Under the pieces are notes generated by a model. That model was not told the origin of the DNA and did no database searches. It was given only the letters and a program-made list of their open reading frames with translations. A stretch of 64,000 bases of DNA from Hemileia vastatrix (taxonomy: Eukaryota; Basidiomycota; Pucciniomycetes; Pucciniales; Zaghouaniaceae), in assembly GCA_030280995.1 (NCBI GenBank), contig JASXTE010000016.1, positions 19,573,501 to 19,637,500 of the forward strand. Direction: 5' to 3'. Of this stretch, positions 10,002 to 20,217 are shown one piece after another; position 1 is the stretch's first letter, and every line of letters begins with the position of its first letter. The position numbers and the translations under genes were made by a program.

Positions 10002-10985
10002 AGAAGAGGATCCTGAACCAGAACTGGCTCTTTCCTCCCTTGAATCACAAAACATTCATTCAACCGGCATACACTCTATCATTATGCCTATTACTCTACA
10101 ACATTTCTCTTCACCACCCTTTAAAATTATTATTTTTTACTCGCCAAATGTCCTCTTTGTGTACTTCATTTACTTGGTTTGGTATTTTGGTTTGTTGCAT
10201 ATTCATTTTTTTTTTTTGGAATTTATGGTGAAGATCTTTTTTTTGGATGGCTCATTCGTTTTCTTTCACCAGCTCAACATGAAATCACATATTTTGTCAG
10301 TGATTTTTTTTCTTTCATCACTCATATCCTTTTCATCCTCTCCTCAAACATCACTCAAATATTTTTGTTACTATTATTTTCTCAACCCATCTCACCAGGT
10401 AAGTCTTTTTTTTTCTTTTTTCTTGTTTTTTATTTGCTAATCATGAATTTTTTTATTTTGCTTTTTTTTTGTTTTTTGGTTTTTTTCTGGTTTTTTTTTT
10501 GGTTTTTTTTTTGGTTTTTTTTTGTAAGTCCTTTTTTTTATTTTTAAGGTTAGACTAACTTTTTTTTATTTTCTCTTTTTTATTTTCTTTTTTTTTTCTC
10601 TCCTTCAACCTATTTAGCTCCCTCATTTCACCCCTTTTCCTCTCTATTTACCTGCCTCAAGTAATTCCTTCTCCAGTCTTTTTACCTTCCTCAACAGCCC
10701 CTTATTTTACCCTCCTTGCCTGTCCCAAATCCCCCCTTTCCCCCCTCTTTAGGTGCCCCAAGACCCCCCCTTCCCCTCTCTTTAGGCACCTCATCACCCC
10801 CCCTTCCCCTCTCTTTAAGCACCTCATCACCCCCCTTCCCCTCTCTTTAGGCACCTCAGCTATCCCCCCTTCTCCTCTCTTTAGCTGCTTCAACCCCCCC
10901 TTCCACTTCCCTTTACCCACCTCTACCCCCCCTCTTTCTTAACAAAGGATTTTTAACAATCATTCGTTAAGTAAACTAATCGCTA
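10002..10985. other. Polypyrimidine region between transposase and SET gene
   Basis: No supported gene. Long T-rich runs (10210-10610) create hydrophobic chance ORFs rich in Phe. A C-rich minisatellite follows at about 10700-10930. Confidence 0.7.
10700..10930. repeat. C-rich minisatellite, about 35-bp unit, about six copies
   Basis: Tandem units of the form CCCCCCTTCCCCTCTCTTTA plus GGCACCTCATCA, diverging toward the ends. The minus strand has repeated runs of four to six G. Confidence 0.85.
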
Positions 10986-10989
10986 CCGA

Positions 10990-12172
10990 TTTTTACACCA
11001 TCTTTTGTGTCTACCTTCATCCTAATTTTGCCCATAATCGTGGAATTTCAGTAATTATCCAGCCTGAGTGACTTGAAGAGTATTCAAAACTTCCCAAAAT
11101 TCAACCAGATGCAGAACACAGAAAAGACGACATGAAAAATGTTCCATACGATCTAGTCGATACTCCAGAAAAGGGGGGTCAAGGTGCTTTCACAAATAGA
11201 AAAATTAATATGGGCTATGTCGTATTAGAAACCTATGCATTAGTTATGATTTTGGTAAAAGATAACAAAAACAACTTTTCAATGTATCAAAGACCAGACT
11301 ATTCTGAAATGTTGTAGTTGGCAGAGGATGTTTTTCCCAAAGAATCAAGGGAGTTGTATAACAGAATGGTAGGAACAGGTAATAATGATGAAGAATGGAT
11401 GATGACAGCAGTCAATCAAAATGCCTTTGGAGCATACATCCCCGGACATGATTTAACACTTCATTCTGCAATCTGTCCTGAGCCAGAAAAACTAAATCAA
11501 TCAGTGTTCTCTTCAAAACAAGCTCTAATATACACCACAAAATATAAGGGGGGGGACTTGCTAGCAGGTCCGCAAATGAACTCAATTGGACTAATTCAAT
11601 TTGATTGCGGACTTGCTAGCAAGTAACCCCCTGATATTTTGTGGTGATACCACTAAAGAGATATTGACTCAAGTGTTTTAACTATCTTTTTTTTTCAAAT
11701 AGTTTGATTTTTAAACTCTCAGTGATTGTTGCCCAAAGTACATTGATTTCTTGGAATGATGAATTTTCTCACTAGACTGACGCACTTTCTAATCACAGTG
11801 TAAACTACTCCTTTGATGACACAAAAATAACGTTGAGAATGTGCGTGAATCAAGACGTAGTTGTTGGAGAGGAGATCAGTATATCATGTACATTTTTATG
11901 GCCAAAATTATATGATCCTGTATTAAATAATGAACCAATCTAGACCAAGATATTTGCACGTATTATCATAACCGACAAAAAGAATTAGAATTTTATGGAT
12001 TTTCTTGTTGATGTTCTGCTTGCAGTGGTACACAAGCTACAATCTAAGCTTCAGACACTCGTATCAGTTTCCTGGAAGAACTAGACAAAAAGTTATCAAA
12101 CTACACTGATAGAACAGCTACAATCCAAACTACTCACAGATACTTAGAGTTATTCAAGATGGTTAGATAAAA
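10990..12172 (+). pseudogene. SET-domain protein with post-SET cysteines, broken
   Basis: Looks like a fungal SET-domain lysine methyltransferase-like gene. Visible in order: VYLHPNFAHNRGISVI (about 11000-11060), PYDLVDTPEKGGQGAFTNRK (11144-11200, start of the SET fold), VVLETYALVMIL, after an in-frame TAG at 11315 VNQNAFGAYIPGH and AICPEPEKLNQ. Then a 114-bp MITE interrupts, followed by NHSVNYSFDDTKITLRM and QDVVVGEEISISC (11790-11900), a degraded NHSCxPN...GEExxxSY core, and a post-SET-like FSC-stop-CSAC at about 12000-12030, then LEELDKKLSNY to a stop at 12172. Lost residues in NHSCxPN and Tyr-to-Cys in the last motif, stops, a frame change and the MITE make it non-functional. Placement inside the Harbinger element suggests capture. 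Confidence 0.7.
11533..11646. mobile_element. CACTA-like MITE, 114-bp copy, inside the SET gene
   Basis: Ends CACCACAAAATAT / ATATTTTGTGGTG, flanked by ATA on both sides. Carries the GGACTTGCTAGCARGTCC-type palindrome near each end. Smallest of four family members in the window. Confidence 0.85.
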
Positions 12173-12714
12173 ATCCACATTTGTTTTTGTTTCTCTCATC
12201 CCTACTACTCTTTTCATTGATAGCTTTACTTTTTTAATCAAGAGGGGTTACATATTTTTTTAAAAACATACTAAAAAGTAACTTTTTTTTTATTTTTTTG
12301 GCAGATTTTTTAAAAAAAAACTATTACATTCTGTTAAGGTCTTTCCCTGTAAATTACAAAACAAAAAAGGGTTAGATATTAATTTTTAATTTTTCTTACA
12401 AATAATTTTACTGGATTTTTTTTTTAATTTTATTTGTTCTGATTTTTCTTTTAGAGATTTTTTTATTATTATTTTGACAGGATTTTCTGTGAAGATTTTT
12501 TATAACCAAACTTCAGGTTTTCTTTTGTAATTTTTTTTTAAAAATAATTTTTACTGAAAATTTATAAATTTTTTTTTTGTTTTAAATTTTTTTTTATTTT
12601 TTTAAAAGGATATTGCTTTAAATTTTATTTTAAAAGATATTATTACGTGAGTTTTTTTTTTAAAATATGTGGTAAATTTTTTTTTGACATTTAACTTTTT
12701 TTCAGATCAAATAA
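12173..12714. other. T-rich spacer
   Basis: Poly-T and poly-A rich DNA between SET and Tet-like genes. No gene or structured repeat recognised. Confidence 0.6.
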
Positions 12715-14083
12715 ATGTCTTCTTCTTCAGATTCACCCCTTACTTCTCTATCATCTTTATCTTTATCCTCTTTATCATCTTCATCTTTACCATCTCTATC
12801 ATCTTCTTCAAAATCAACTTTAATACAATCATCTTCTAAATCATTCAAAAAATTTAATGATAATCAGTCTGATCAGAATAAAAGATGTTCAAAAAAAAAT
12901 TCTTCTTCTAAATCATTCATTAAAATTAAAGATAATCAGTCTCATCAGAAGAAAATATATCTGAAAAAAAAATTCATCATCTAAAACTTCAAAAAAAATT
13001 AAAGATAATCAGTTTTATCAGAATAAAAGACATCTGAAAAAAGAATTCTCTGTGAAAGTTATTCTCGTCATATCTCAAACATTTTTTTTTCATAAAACTA
13101 AAGTAGATAAAAAAAATCAATATCCGAAAAAATTACCAGAAGCTATCAAATATCTAACTGAATTTGGAGATGATCGAGTTGTTGCAGTTATCAGTAATTC
13201 TTATAAGGCTCAATTCATATTGGAAATTCATTCATTTGATGGTGTAAAAGATGAATCTTTTAATCAACTATCAGATCTTATCATAAATCTTTATTAAATG
13301 GCTTTGTTTTGATTACCTATAAGGAATACAAATTTTTTGGGTTGTATCATGATTGGATTTGGTTGGAGACCAGGTTTTGTTAAAGGTTATTCTCTTTGTA
13401 TGTCTAATAATTTTTTTTCATTCTTAATATCATTTCACTTATTTTATTTATATAGGCATATATTCATTGGTCAAGAATATCACTAAAGCTCAAAAAGATG
13501 AAGATTTTCGCTTATGGGACACTCTACCTTCCTTCAACTCTTTTCTTGCTTTTTGACTCAAAAAGCTCTGTAATAAAGCATTTGAAAAAAATCATGAACT
13601 TGCAACCAAAGTTGGAATACTGAATTGGTGTGACTCCAAATGGGAAGATATCAGCCACGAATATCTTTTATTTTCTAATGTTATTATCACTCATTCTGGA
13701 TTCCACAATAAGATTCATATCGATAGGATGATGCCAATTTTCTTACTTTTGGTATATTCTCATATATCAAACCGATTACTGGCCAACCAATACCATCTCC
13801 AGCTAAAATCAAAGGACATGGTTTATATTTTCCAGACCAACGGTGCATCATTGATTTTTGTTTGGGAAATGGTATCATCAAAACTATTTGGAATTCTTCT
13901 AAGGATAAACATCAAATGACCAAAGCTCCTCCTGCTTTGGAATCCTGTCAAGATTTAACACATTTTGGTTGCTCATATCAAATCATTCATAAGTTGATTC
14001 AAAGAATCAATAAGATAAAGAAAGAAGGTAAAGTTATTAGATTTAAAAAAACTTTATCTAGATCCAAAAAGTATGGGGATTAG
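12715..14083 (+). pseudogene. Tet-like 2OG-Fe(II) oxygenase gene, broken
   Basis: Starts with a Ser-rich ORF (MSSSSDSPLTSLSSLS...) that runs into about three repeats of SFxKIKDNQSxQ. Next ORF (13052-13297) has LTEFGDDRVVAVISNSYKAQ; then, in changing frames, LGCIMIGFGWRPGFVKGYS (about 13335-13400), VGILNWCDSKWEDISHEYLL (about 13607-13670), FHNKIHIDR (HxD iron ligands, about 13700-13727), TFGIFSYIKPITGQPIPSP, KGHGLYFPDQRCIIDFCLGN, IIKTIWNSSKDKHQMTKAPP (distal His) and LTHFGCSYQIIHKLIQRI. This order matches the Tet-like dioxygenase family expanded in rust fungi, related to enzymes that oxidise 5-methylcytosine in nucleic acid. Stops and at least one frameshift right after HIDR break it. Substrate cannot be told from sequence. 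Confidence 0.7.
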
Positions 14084-14381
14084 AGTTGTCATCAAAAATT
14101 TTATTTTTTTCATAAATTATTAATAAATATTTTATATTTATCAATTTTCTCAAGTTAAGTGATGAGCCAATGACCTTTGGTTTTATAACAGGTAATCATG
14201 ATAACTTTTATTTGTTTCATGGGGTTCCTCTTGCCTATACCTGTGGAAAGTCCCAAACTTTTGTTTCTAGACTTGGTCTGCATTTTGGCTTGAGGAATTG
14301 TCATTAATTTAAACTAGGGAAATTTATATATATTTGATATTTATTTAATAATTTATGTAATAATATTAAATTTAGAAAGCT
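14084..14381. other. Spacer after the Tet-like gene
   Basis: AT-rich; a short block near 14180-14310 may be a decayed exon but no family was recognised. Confidence 0.4.
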
Positions 14382-14800
14382 TCCACCCCTTACTTCAATA
14401 AAATGCAGGGGGGGGGGGGTATTGCCAAATTTTCAAATCTGACATGTGAAATTGATGACTTAGAAAAATTTTGGTGATACCCACCCCTTGCTTCAATAAA
14501 ATGACGGGGAGAGTATTGCCAATTTTTTAAAACAGATATAGAATTTTTTTGACTTGTAAATATTTTGGTGAAAATTTTTTGGTGATACCCGTCCCTTACT
14601 TCAATAAAATCCATGGGGGGTTTTGCCAAAATTTCTTATAAGACTTGTGAAGTTCTTGACATGTAAGAATTTTTGGGATACCAGTAAAATGCAGGGGGTA
14701 GTAAAGCCAAAGTTTCATATAAGACTTTCAAGATTCATGACATGAAAGAATTTTGGTGATACCCACCCCTTACTTCACAAAAATCCAGGGGTGGGGGATC
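14382..14800. repeat. Tandem repeat, about 100-bp unit, four to five copies
   Basis: Each unit carries CCACCCCTTACTTCAATAAA, a G-run followed by TATTGCCAAA, then GACATGTGAA and TTTTGGTGATACCC. The GGGGGTATTG and GATACCC parts resemble the ends of the host transposon (GGGGGTATCAATG). Minus-strand ORF 14390-14629 is a product of the repeat, not a gene. Confidence 0.8.
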
Positions 14801-15317
14801 GTCAAATTTTCAAAGGAGACATGAAAATTTTATTTAAAAAAAGAATATTTAACAATAAAATACAAAAATTCAAGTAATGATTGATAGAGTAATGAAATAA
14901 AGGAAATTATTTAAAATTTTATGTACAAATAAATATAAACAGTTGAAGTGTGAGAGAAATAAAACAAACTAGTCATCCAACAATTTCTTAAACCTTCAAT
15001 TTCCTCAACAGATTTATTAGCTTTAACACATTCTATCAAGAAATCTTTCTTTTTGGAATTTTCTTCATGATCAAACTTATATTTCATCTGCTCTAATAGG
15101 TTTTGATGTTCGAGTGTTTTCTCCTCTTTTTTTGATATTTCAATACTTAGAGTTAACTCAAACTTCTTCTCCTCCAAATCTTGGGCCCAATCATCCTTCC
15201 GTAAAGAGAGCTCGTACTTCCTCTCTTCCAAATCTTGTAGCCTATCATCCCTCCTTAAAGAGAGCTCATATTTCTTCTTTTCAAAGCTTAGAGTCTCTTT
15301 AGCAATTTATACTTGTT

Positions 15318-15392
15318 CTAGAGTGATAATAAAAATTAATATAAAGTGGAAGAAAAGTAGAGTAAAGTAATAAGAGGTATGGATTCACTTAC
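15318..15392 (-). other. Intron 2 of the Myb/SANT-like gene
   Basis: 75 nt, GTAAGT donor, pyrimidine-rich body, CTCTAG acceptor; joins EKRVA to the coiled-coil exon. Confidence 0.6.
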
Positions 15393-15591
15393 CAGCAACA
15401 CGTTTCTCTAAAAATTGTTCCATAGAAAAAAAAGGGGTTTGTGATGAAGTATCACTTTTTTGTCTTCTTTGTGAGTTGAAATTTAGACTACTTGAAGCCC
15501 TACTCTTCTTGTTCAAGGTCATATTTTCCTCCTCATCATTGTCACTACCTTCAGACTCAGTTGATTGAGGATCCTGGGTTTGTCCATCAGC

Positions 15592-15663
15592 CTTTTAAGA
15601 AATAGGAAAAAGATAAGTAAATAAAAAATAGAAATGATAAGATAAAAGAAAAAAGAAACAGAC
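15592..15663 (-). other. Intron 1 of the Myb/SANT-like gene
   Basis: 72 nt, very pyrimidine-rich, GTCTGT donor and CTTAAAAG acceptor; joins PNLTQ to ADGQTQDPQSTE. Confidence 0.5.
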
Positions 15664-16653
15664 CTGAGTTAGATTTGGTTGGGTTAAATCACCAATAGGA
15701 TCTAGAGAAAAGCTATCTAGATATGTCTCATTCAAATGAGGGGAGGCTTTAGTGGAGGAAGAGGATGGGAAAAGATTTGCTTCAACATCATGTTTGGAGA
15801 TAGGATCTTCTCCATCCAACATGTTTATAGGATTAACATTGGCCCGCTCTCCAAAAATTGCATCTATCTATTTAAAGTAAGGACATAAAGAATCAAGTTT
15901 ATCGTCTATGGATTTGATACCCTTAGTTATATCAATGTCTGTAATCCCAAAACCAGTTGAAGATGAAAGAGCCTTTGCCTTCTTGTATTTGGCTCGGTAA
16001 TGCTTGAAGCGTTCAGTCATCTGTTTGGGCAAAAGATCAATCCTTCCCTTGGTCTTATTCTGTAATTCATTTGCCATTAAAAGATAGCCATTAACTTTTG
16101 ATGCTGGGGGAAGTCCTACTTTAGTTGAATACTCAGTACCAAAACAAGAATCATAGTTAGATTTGCTTTTCAGCCAGTTGATAAGAATGAGATGATGATC
16201 TTTTTTTAATTGAACGGTCTTAGATTTCTTGGCTGAGTGGGGGAAAGAGGAAGTAGTGGGATTTGAATAACGACTTGGTGATGGCTGCCTTTGAGAATAT
16301 CTAGGACGACGAGGCATGTTAAAATATAAATGAAGATGAAAAGGAGAAGAAACAAGCAGATGAGATAGTGAGGGGTTCTGAGTGGATAGAATGGAAAGGA
16401 TGGGACAAGAATGTGAGTGTGCAGCAAGGTAGAAACCATATCCAGAGAGTAGTCCAAGATGTGGTTATGGCAGAAAGTAGGTCAAGATGTGGTTATGACA
16501 GAAAGTTGTCCAAGATGTGGTTATGAAAAATTGAGTAAAAAAATTTCGGATAAGAGGTGAAAATTGACATTTAAAGTGTCTAATAACCCAATTATTAGCA
16601 AAAATAATTGTGGAAGATAATTGGGGTATGCAGATTATTTTCCCCAATTAATT

Positions 16654-16685
16654 TAATTGCGGATTGGTCAACATTGATACCCCCT
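16654..16685 (-). repeat. Right terminal inverted repeat of the Harbinger element
   Basis: Plus strand ends AACATTGATACCCCCT, followed by ATT. Pairs with 8484-8515. Confidence 0.85.
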
Positions 16686-16938
16686 ATTAAAGAATCAGTT
16701 ACAAATATGTTTTAAAGCTCTTATAAATTGATTTTATCTTCATACTAGATAAATTATGTTTTATTAGTCTATTTTCTACCAACAGCACACATCAATCCAA
16801 ATATTATGAGTAAATTATTGTGTATAAAAAATTTTTAATTCTTTCCCTGAGGTTTAAAAAATTAATCATATCTTATTAAGTATTCTGGCCATTAATATTT
16901 ACTATTAAATTGTACTTATTTACTAGCATTCACTGACA
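16686..16938 (+). repeat. 5' LTR of copy 4, right part
   Basis: Resumes the copy 1 LTR alignment (AAAGCTCTTATAAATTGAT block) and ends CACTGACA. It is followed by AT and TAGGGGTCTTTAC, the mutated primer-binding site. Confidence 0.75.
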
Positions 16939-17529
16939 ATTAGGGGTCTTTACTTATTTACTACTTATAATTTTAGCTATAACTTTTATACGTGATTTTT
17001 ATCCTACTATAGCTCATATAAACTAAATTTTTGGTTATGTAGCACATTAGTGGGTCACCATTACTCAGTGATTGTGGAAAAGAAACCTTATAATAATTTT
17101 ATTAAATTATATTTAATAGAAATTAGGCATTTTCAAAAGTAACTTTCCCCAATATAAATCCAACTTTTACATAGTATTTTTTCACATATAAAAAACCCAA
17201 TTTGATTGGTATTTGGTTAAATCTAAGTAAGCTACTTACTCACTATTCTAACCTCCTAGTTAAACTTATTATATAAGTTTTGATAGATTTTCTCAAAATT
17301 TTCTCAAAATTTTATTATATTTTATTTTAATTTAAAAATATATAAAAAAAGGGTAAGTTTCACTTCTTTTTATTACCATTAAAATTTCTAAGATATTTGT
17401 CTAATGATAAAAATACCGGTTTACCCTTTTGTAGGAATATATAATAGCTATATAAGGCTTCATTAGTGCTTCACAGGACAATTTAAGTGATAAAAATACT
17501 CTTAATATCAGGTGTAGAGCTAATGACAG
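16939..17529 (+). other. 5' leader of copy 4
   Basis: Non-coding; aligns with the copy 1 leader, for example GTGATTTTTATCC near 16992 and AGTGGGTCACCA near 17048. Confidence 0.6.
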
Positions 17530-18128
17530 TGTACCATAACATCACCATGGAAGGAAAAAACTACCCTCAGACAGACAAGCTAAGCATAAAATAAAAAGAT
17601 GCTGTCCTAAAATAAATAACTATAAGGAAGACCTCACCTATTAAGGTTCAACTGTCACACCTAACCAAACAAGTCCTGAAAATGGAGGAATCTATGTGTT
17701 TCATAATCAAAGAGGTAGAGAAAATGGAGAAAAATTTTAGGTTAGGATTTCAGCAATTGGATTAACATCTGGTGGATCTAAAAGGTATGCAGCAAAGCCA
17801 TCAACCCCCTACCCAAAAAGGATCAGCTCAGTTCTAAGACAAAATTTTGGTGGAATAATCAAAATGGAATTGGTTTCACCAAAAAATAGTCCAGTCACAG
17901 CTGGAACATGGATCCAGCTCCTCATCAACCAACCACCAATCACCCTTACAAAACAAGGATAAAGCCCCAAGAATCAGGGCTTGATTCTATCACTTGGTAG
18001 GTAAGTAACCTTTTAAGCTTGTGCATAATGCTAATTATTACCATGTAGGTAATATTATTGACCAAAATTCTGCAAAAAAATTGAGGAGAGCTTAAGAGAA
18101 TTGGGCTTTGATATAGATACACCTGACC
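17530..18128 (+). pseudogene. ORF1 and start of Gag of copy 4, degenerate
   Basis: ORF1-frame translation gives ITMEGKNYPQTDKLS, VQLSHLTKQVLKMEES, GFQQLD and SKWNWFHQK with several stops, matching copy 1 ORF1 residue by residue. The intron 1 acceptor (copy 1 CCAG/GACATCACC) has decayed to CCATAACATCACC. Intron 2 survives as GTAAGT (18001) and ATGTAG (18048). Homology continues to DTPDL at 18128, where copy 3 is inserted. Confidence 0.75.
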
Positions 18129-19402
18129 TGACGGCCAGTCATCTAGAAGAAGTATAGAAATGATGAAAGAAGAGGAAAAAGAAGATGAAGATGAAGAAAA
18201 AGGGGAAGAAAAAGTGGAAAGAGGAAAATAAAGAAAGAAGAACTACAAAAAAGAACTAGGACTCATACACAAGGCTTATATGTTATTTAAAAATGTTGGT
18301 AAGTATATCTCTGTCTGCTTATAACAACACAATTATTAATACTAAAAATAATTCTCTTATTTCAACTTTGATTATTGTTTCAATTATTATATTCTTTAAC
18401 AGGTTAATAACCACAGTAGAGTAATATAAGTAAATAAAAAAACACAATATTTATTTTTTTGATAAACAAAAACAATAATATAATTAGTAGTTATGTAATA
18501 TAAGTGATCAGAATTCAAGGGATTAAAAATGCATTTATATAGGCAGGGGATCCTCTGAAGTGCCAAAAAACAGATATTTGAGAATAAAATGAAGCAAAAG
18601 ATTAATAAAATAACTATAACAATAATAAAAGGGGAAAAAATAGAACACATAACAAATGCCAGTAAGGCCCCAAGTTTCCCACCACTTAAATCCCAAAAAA
18701 GGTTCTTAAATTTAATAGAAAAATTAAGATAAATTGAAAAAAAGAGTAAACCATTTTGAGATAATACAAATATTATAATATAATTAAAATTTTAAACAAA
18801 TTACATGAAACATCAAGAACCATTCTACTATAGAAATATGATTAATTTAGTTAGTATAAAACATAAATAAAAATTGTTTAAACTATTTTGATATTGTAAT
18901 AACTGTTTTGAATTAAAAAAAATAAATTAATTTAATAAAATAACTGAATTAAAGTAGAAATTTAATATTTTTTTATTAAGTAAGTGTTCTAACTTATTTA
19001 ATATTTTTCTGACACAATTGAGGGTCAAAAAAGTGCAAATAATTATGATTTATAAGGCATGTAGAATATATTTATATATAATTAAATAATCAATTAGTTT
19101 ATATTTTTAAAATTATAATATGTAATTATAATAAAATATTATTTTAATTAATAATTTATAATTATTAAATACATTAAAAAGATATCATAATTTATGGAAT
19201 ATAATGTATTATTTATTTATTTAATTGTATTTACAATTTATATAGTAATAAAATTCATATAAATCTTATTATAATTTAGTTATTTAATTTTGTTTCTCAA
19301 TATAATATTATTTAAATACATAAATAAAAGAAAAATTTTCCGATTTTGATGTCCAATAAGATTTTATAACATTGAATGAACTCCTGGTACAGCCTGGCTG
19401 AC
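18129..19402 (-). repeat. 3' LTR of copy 3 (1274 bp)
   Basis: Right end GGCTGACA next to the purine tract AGAGTGAGGGAG of the minus strand. Aligns along its length with 26567-26778 plus 35743-37219. It keeps a single AATAC at 18338-18342, exactly where copy 2 inserted in the other LTR, so it is the paralogous empty site. Left end is approximate. Confidence 0.8.
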
Positions 19403-19534
19403 ACTCCCTCACTCTAAAAAAATAAAAAAAATGCTAAGGTATTTTATTTTTATACTTTTTTAATAGAGTAGAAAGGTTAGAAATTTTATTTCCTGGTATC
19501 CATGCATCATTCACAGATGTTTTATTCTTATATC

Positions 19535-19948
19535 TCAATAAATATTCAGCACCCTTTTCAGCAGTGATAATTCTATCTTGAGAATATTAATAAATTCTGC
19601 AGTTTCTGTGACTTCTTGGGGATTTTTCTTAGGTCTCCTTTTCCTTTTAGGAAACAAGTCACTGTTGGAAGTATAAGGCTTTAGTAGGGAAATGGGAAAA
19701 ACAGGATGTTTTCTATCATATAGAGAATACAGTTCAAACTCTACTGCCTTATCACCAACCATTCTTTTAACAACAAATGGACCTACAAATGGATCCTTTA
19801 ATTTTTTATTGCCCTGAAAATTGAAGTGTACTGTAGATATCAGTACTTCATCACCTTTTGTAAATGTGTAAAATTTATGGGATTTATCCCATCTATTTTT
19901 CTCATATTCACATGCCTTATCAATACAACTTTGAGCAGGTTTTTTCAT
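19535..19948 (-). pseudogene. Integrase C-terminal domain, copy 3
   Basis: Translates KKPAQSCIDKACEYEKNRWDK, KGDEVLISTVHFNFQGNKKL and PVFPISLLKPYTSNSDLFPK, aligning with copy 2 near 34400-34690. Ends after an AT-hook-like RRPKKNP; the chromodomain that copy 2 has next is frameshifted here. Confidence 0.8.
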
Positions 19949-20217
19949 AGTTTTAGCATTTGCATATAAGATTTTATACCAGGATGTAATTCAAAATTTG
20001 GTGATTTATTATTGAGAATTTGAGCAGGAGTATTTGTGACATAATTTAGCCAGAGCTCAAAAGGCTTTTTCTCAGTGAAAGAGTGAACAGTGCTATTATA
20101 AGAAAATTAAAGACCTGGTAGTAAAGTAACCCACTCATGAGTGAATCTGTCATTGTCTTTATATTCAAATCCAAAGGCACAATACCCTCTACTAATATCC
20201 TCTAGAATTTGAATCAT

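Larger units (their letters stand above)
14911..16317 (-). pseudogene. Myb/SANT-like Harbinger partner protein, broken
   Basis: Second protein of PIF/Harbinger elements, which binds element ends and helps the transposase enter the nucleus. ATG at 16317. N-terminal basic Ser/Pro-rich tail, then a trihelix-type domain (KKDHHLILINWLKSKSNYDSC... KVNGYLLMANELQNKTKG... LPKQMTERFKHYRAKYKKA) and IKSIDDKLDSLCPYFK; an in-frame TAG at 15868 is followed without frame change by IDAIFGERANVNP. Two introns: 15663-15592 (72 nt) and 15392-15318 (75 nt, GTAAGT...CTCTAG). The last exon encodes a repeated coiled coil (KYELSLRRDDRLQDLEER-type, about three repeats) after another in-frame TAA near 15305. Stops make it a pseudogene in this copy. 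Convergent with the transposase. Confidence 0.75.
8484..16685. mobile_element. PIF/Harbinger DNA transposon, 8.2 kb, with SET and Tet-like cargo
   Basis: Bounded by 32-bp terminal inverted repeats beginning AGGGGGTATCAATGTT (16 identical bases, five mismatched, then 11 identical ATCCGCAATTA) and flanked by the 3-bp duplication ATT (8481-8483, 16686-16688). It lies in the LTR of copy 4: flanks on both sides align to adjacent parts of the copy 1 LTR. Contents left to right: transposase (+), polypyrimidine DNA and minisatellite, SET-domain gene (+), Tet-like oxygenase gene (+), 100-bp tandem repeats, Myb/SANT-like gene (-). Transposase plus a second Myb-like protein is the known PIF/Harbinger set. 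All four genes are broken. Confidence 0.85.

Noticed and set aside
10084..10547. Phe-rich membrane-like ORFs between transposase and SET gene
   Set aside because: Poly-T runs translate as Phe/Leu; no codon structure or conserved motif.
10702..10920. Minus-strand Gly/Arg-rich repeat ORF
   Set aside because: A translation of the C-rich minisatellite.
14390..14629. Minus-strand repeat protein
   Set aside because: A translation of the 100-bp tandem repeats.
10700..14800. CRISPR-like repeat array
   Set aside because: Repeats are adjacent units without unique spacers, in a eukaryotic transposon.
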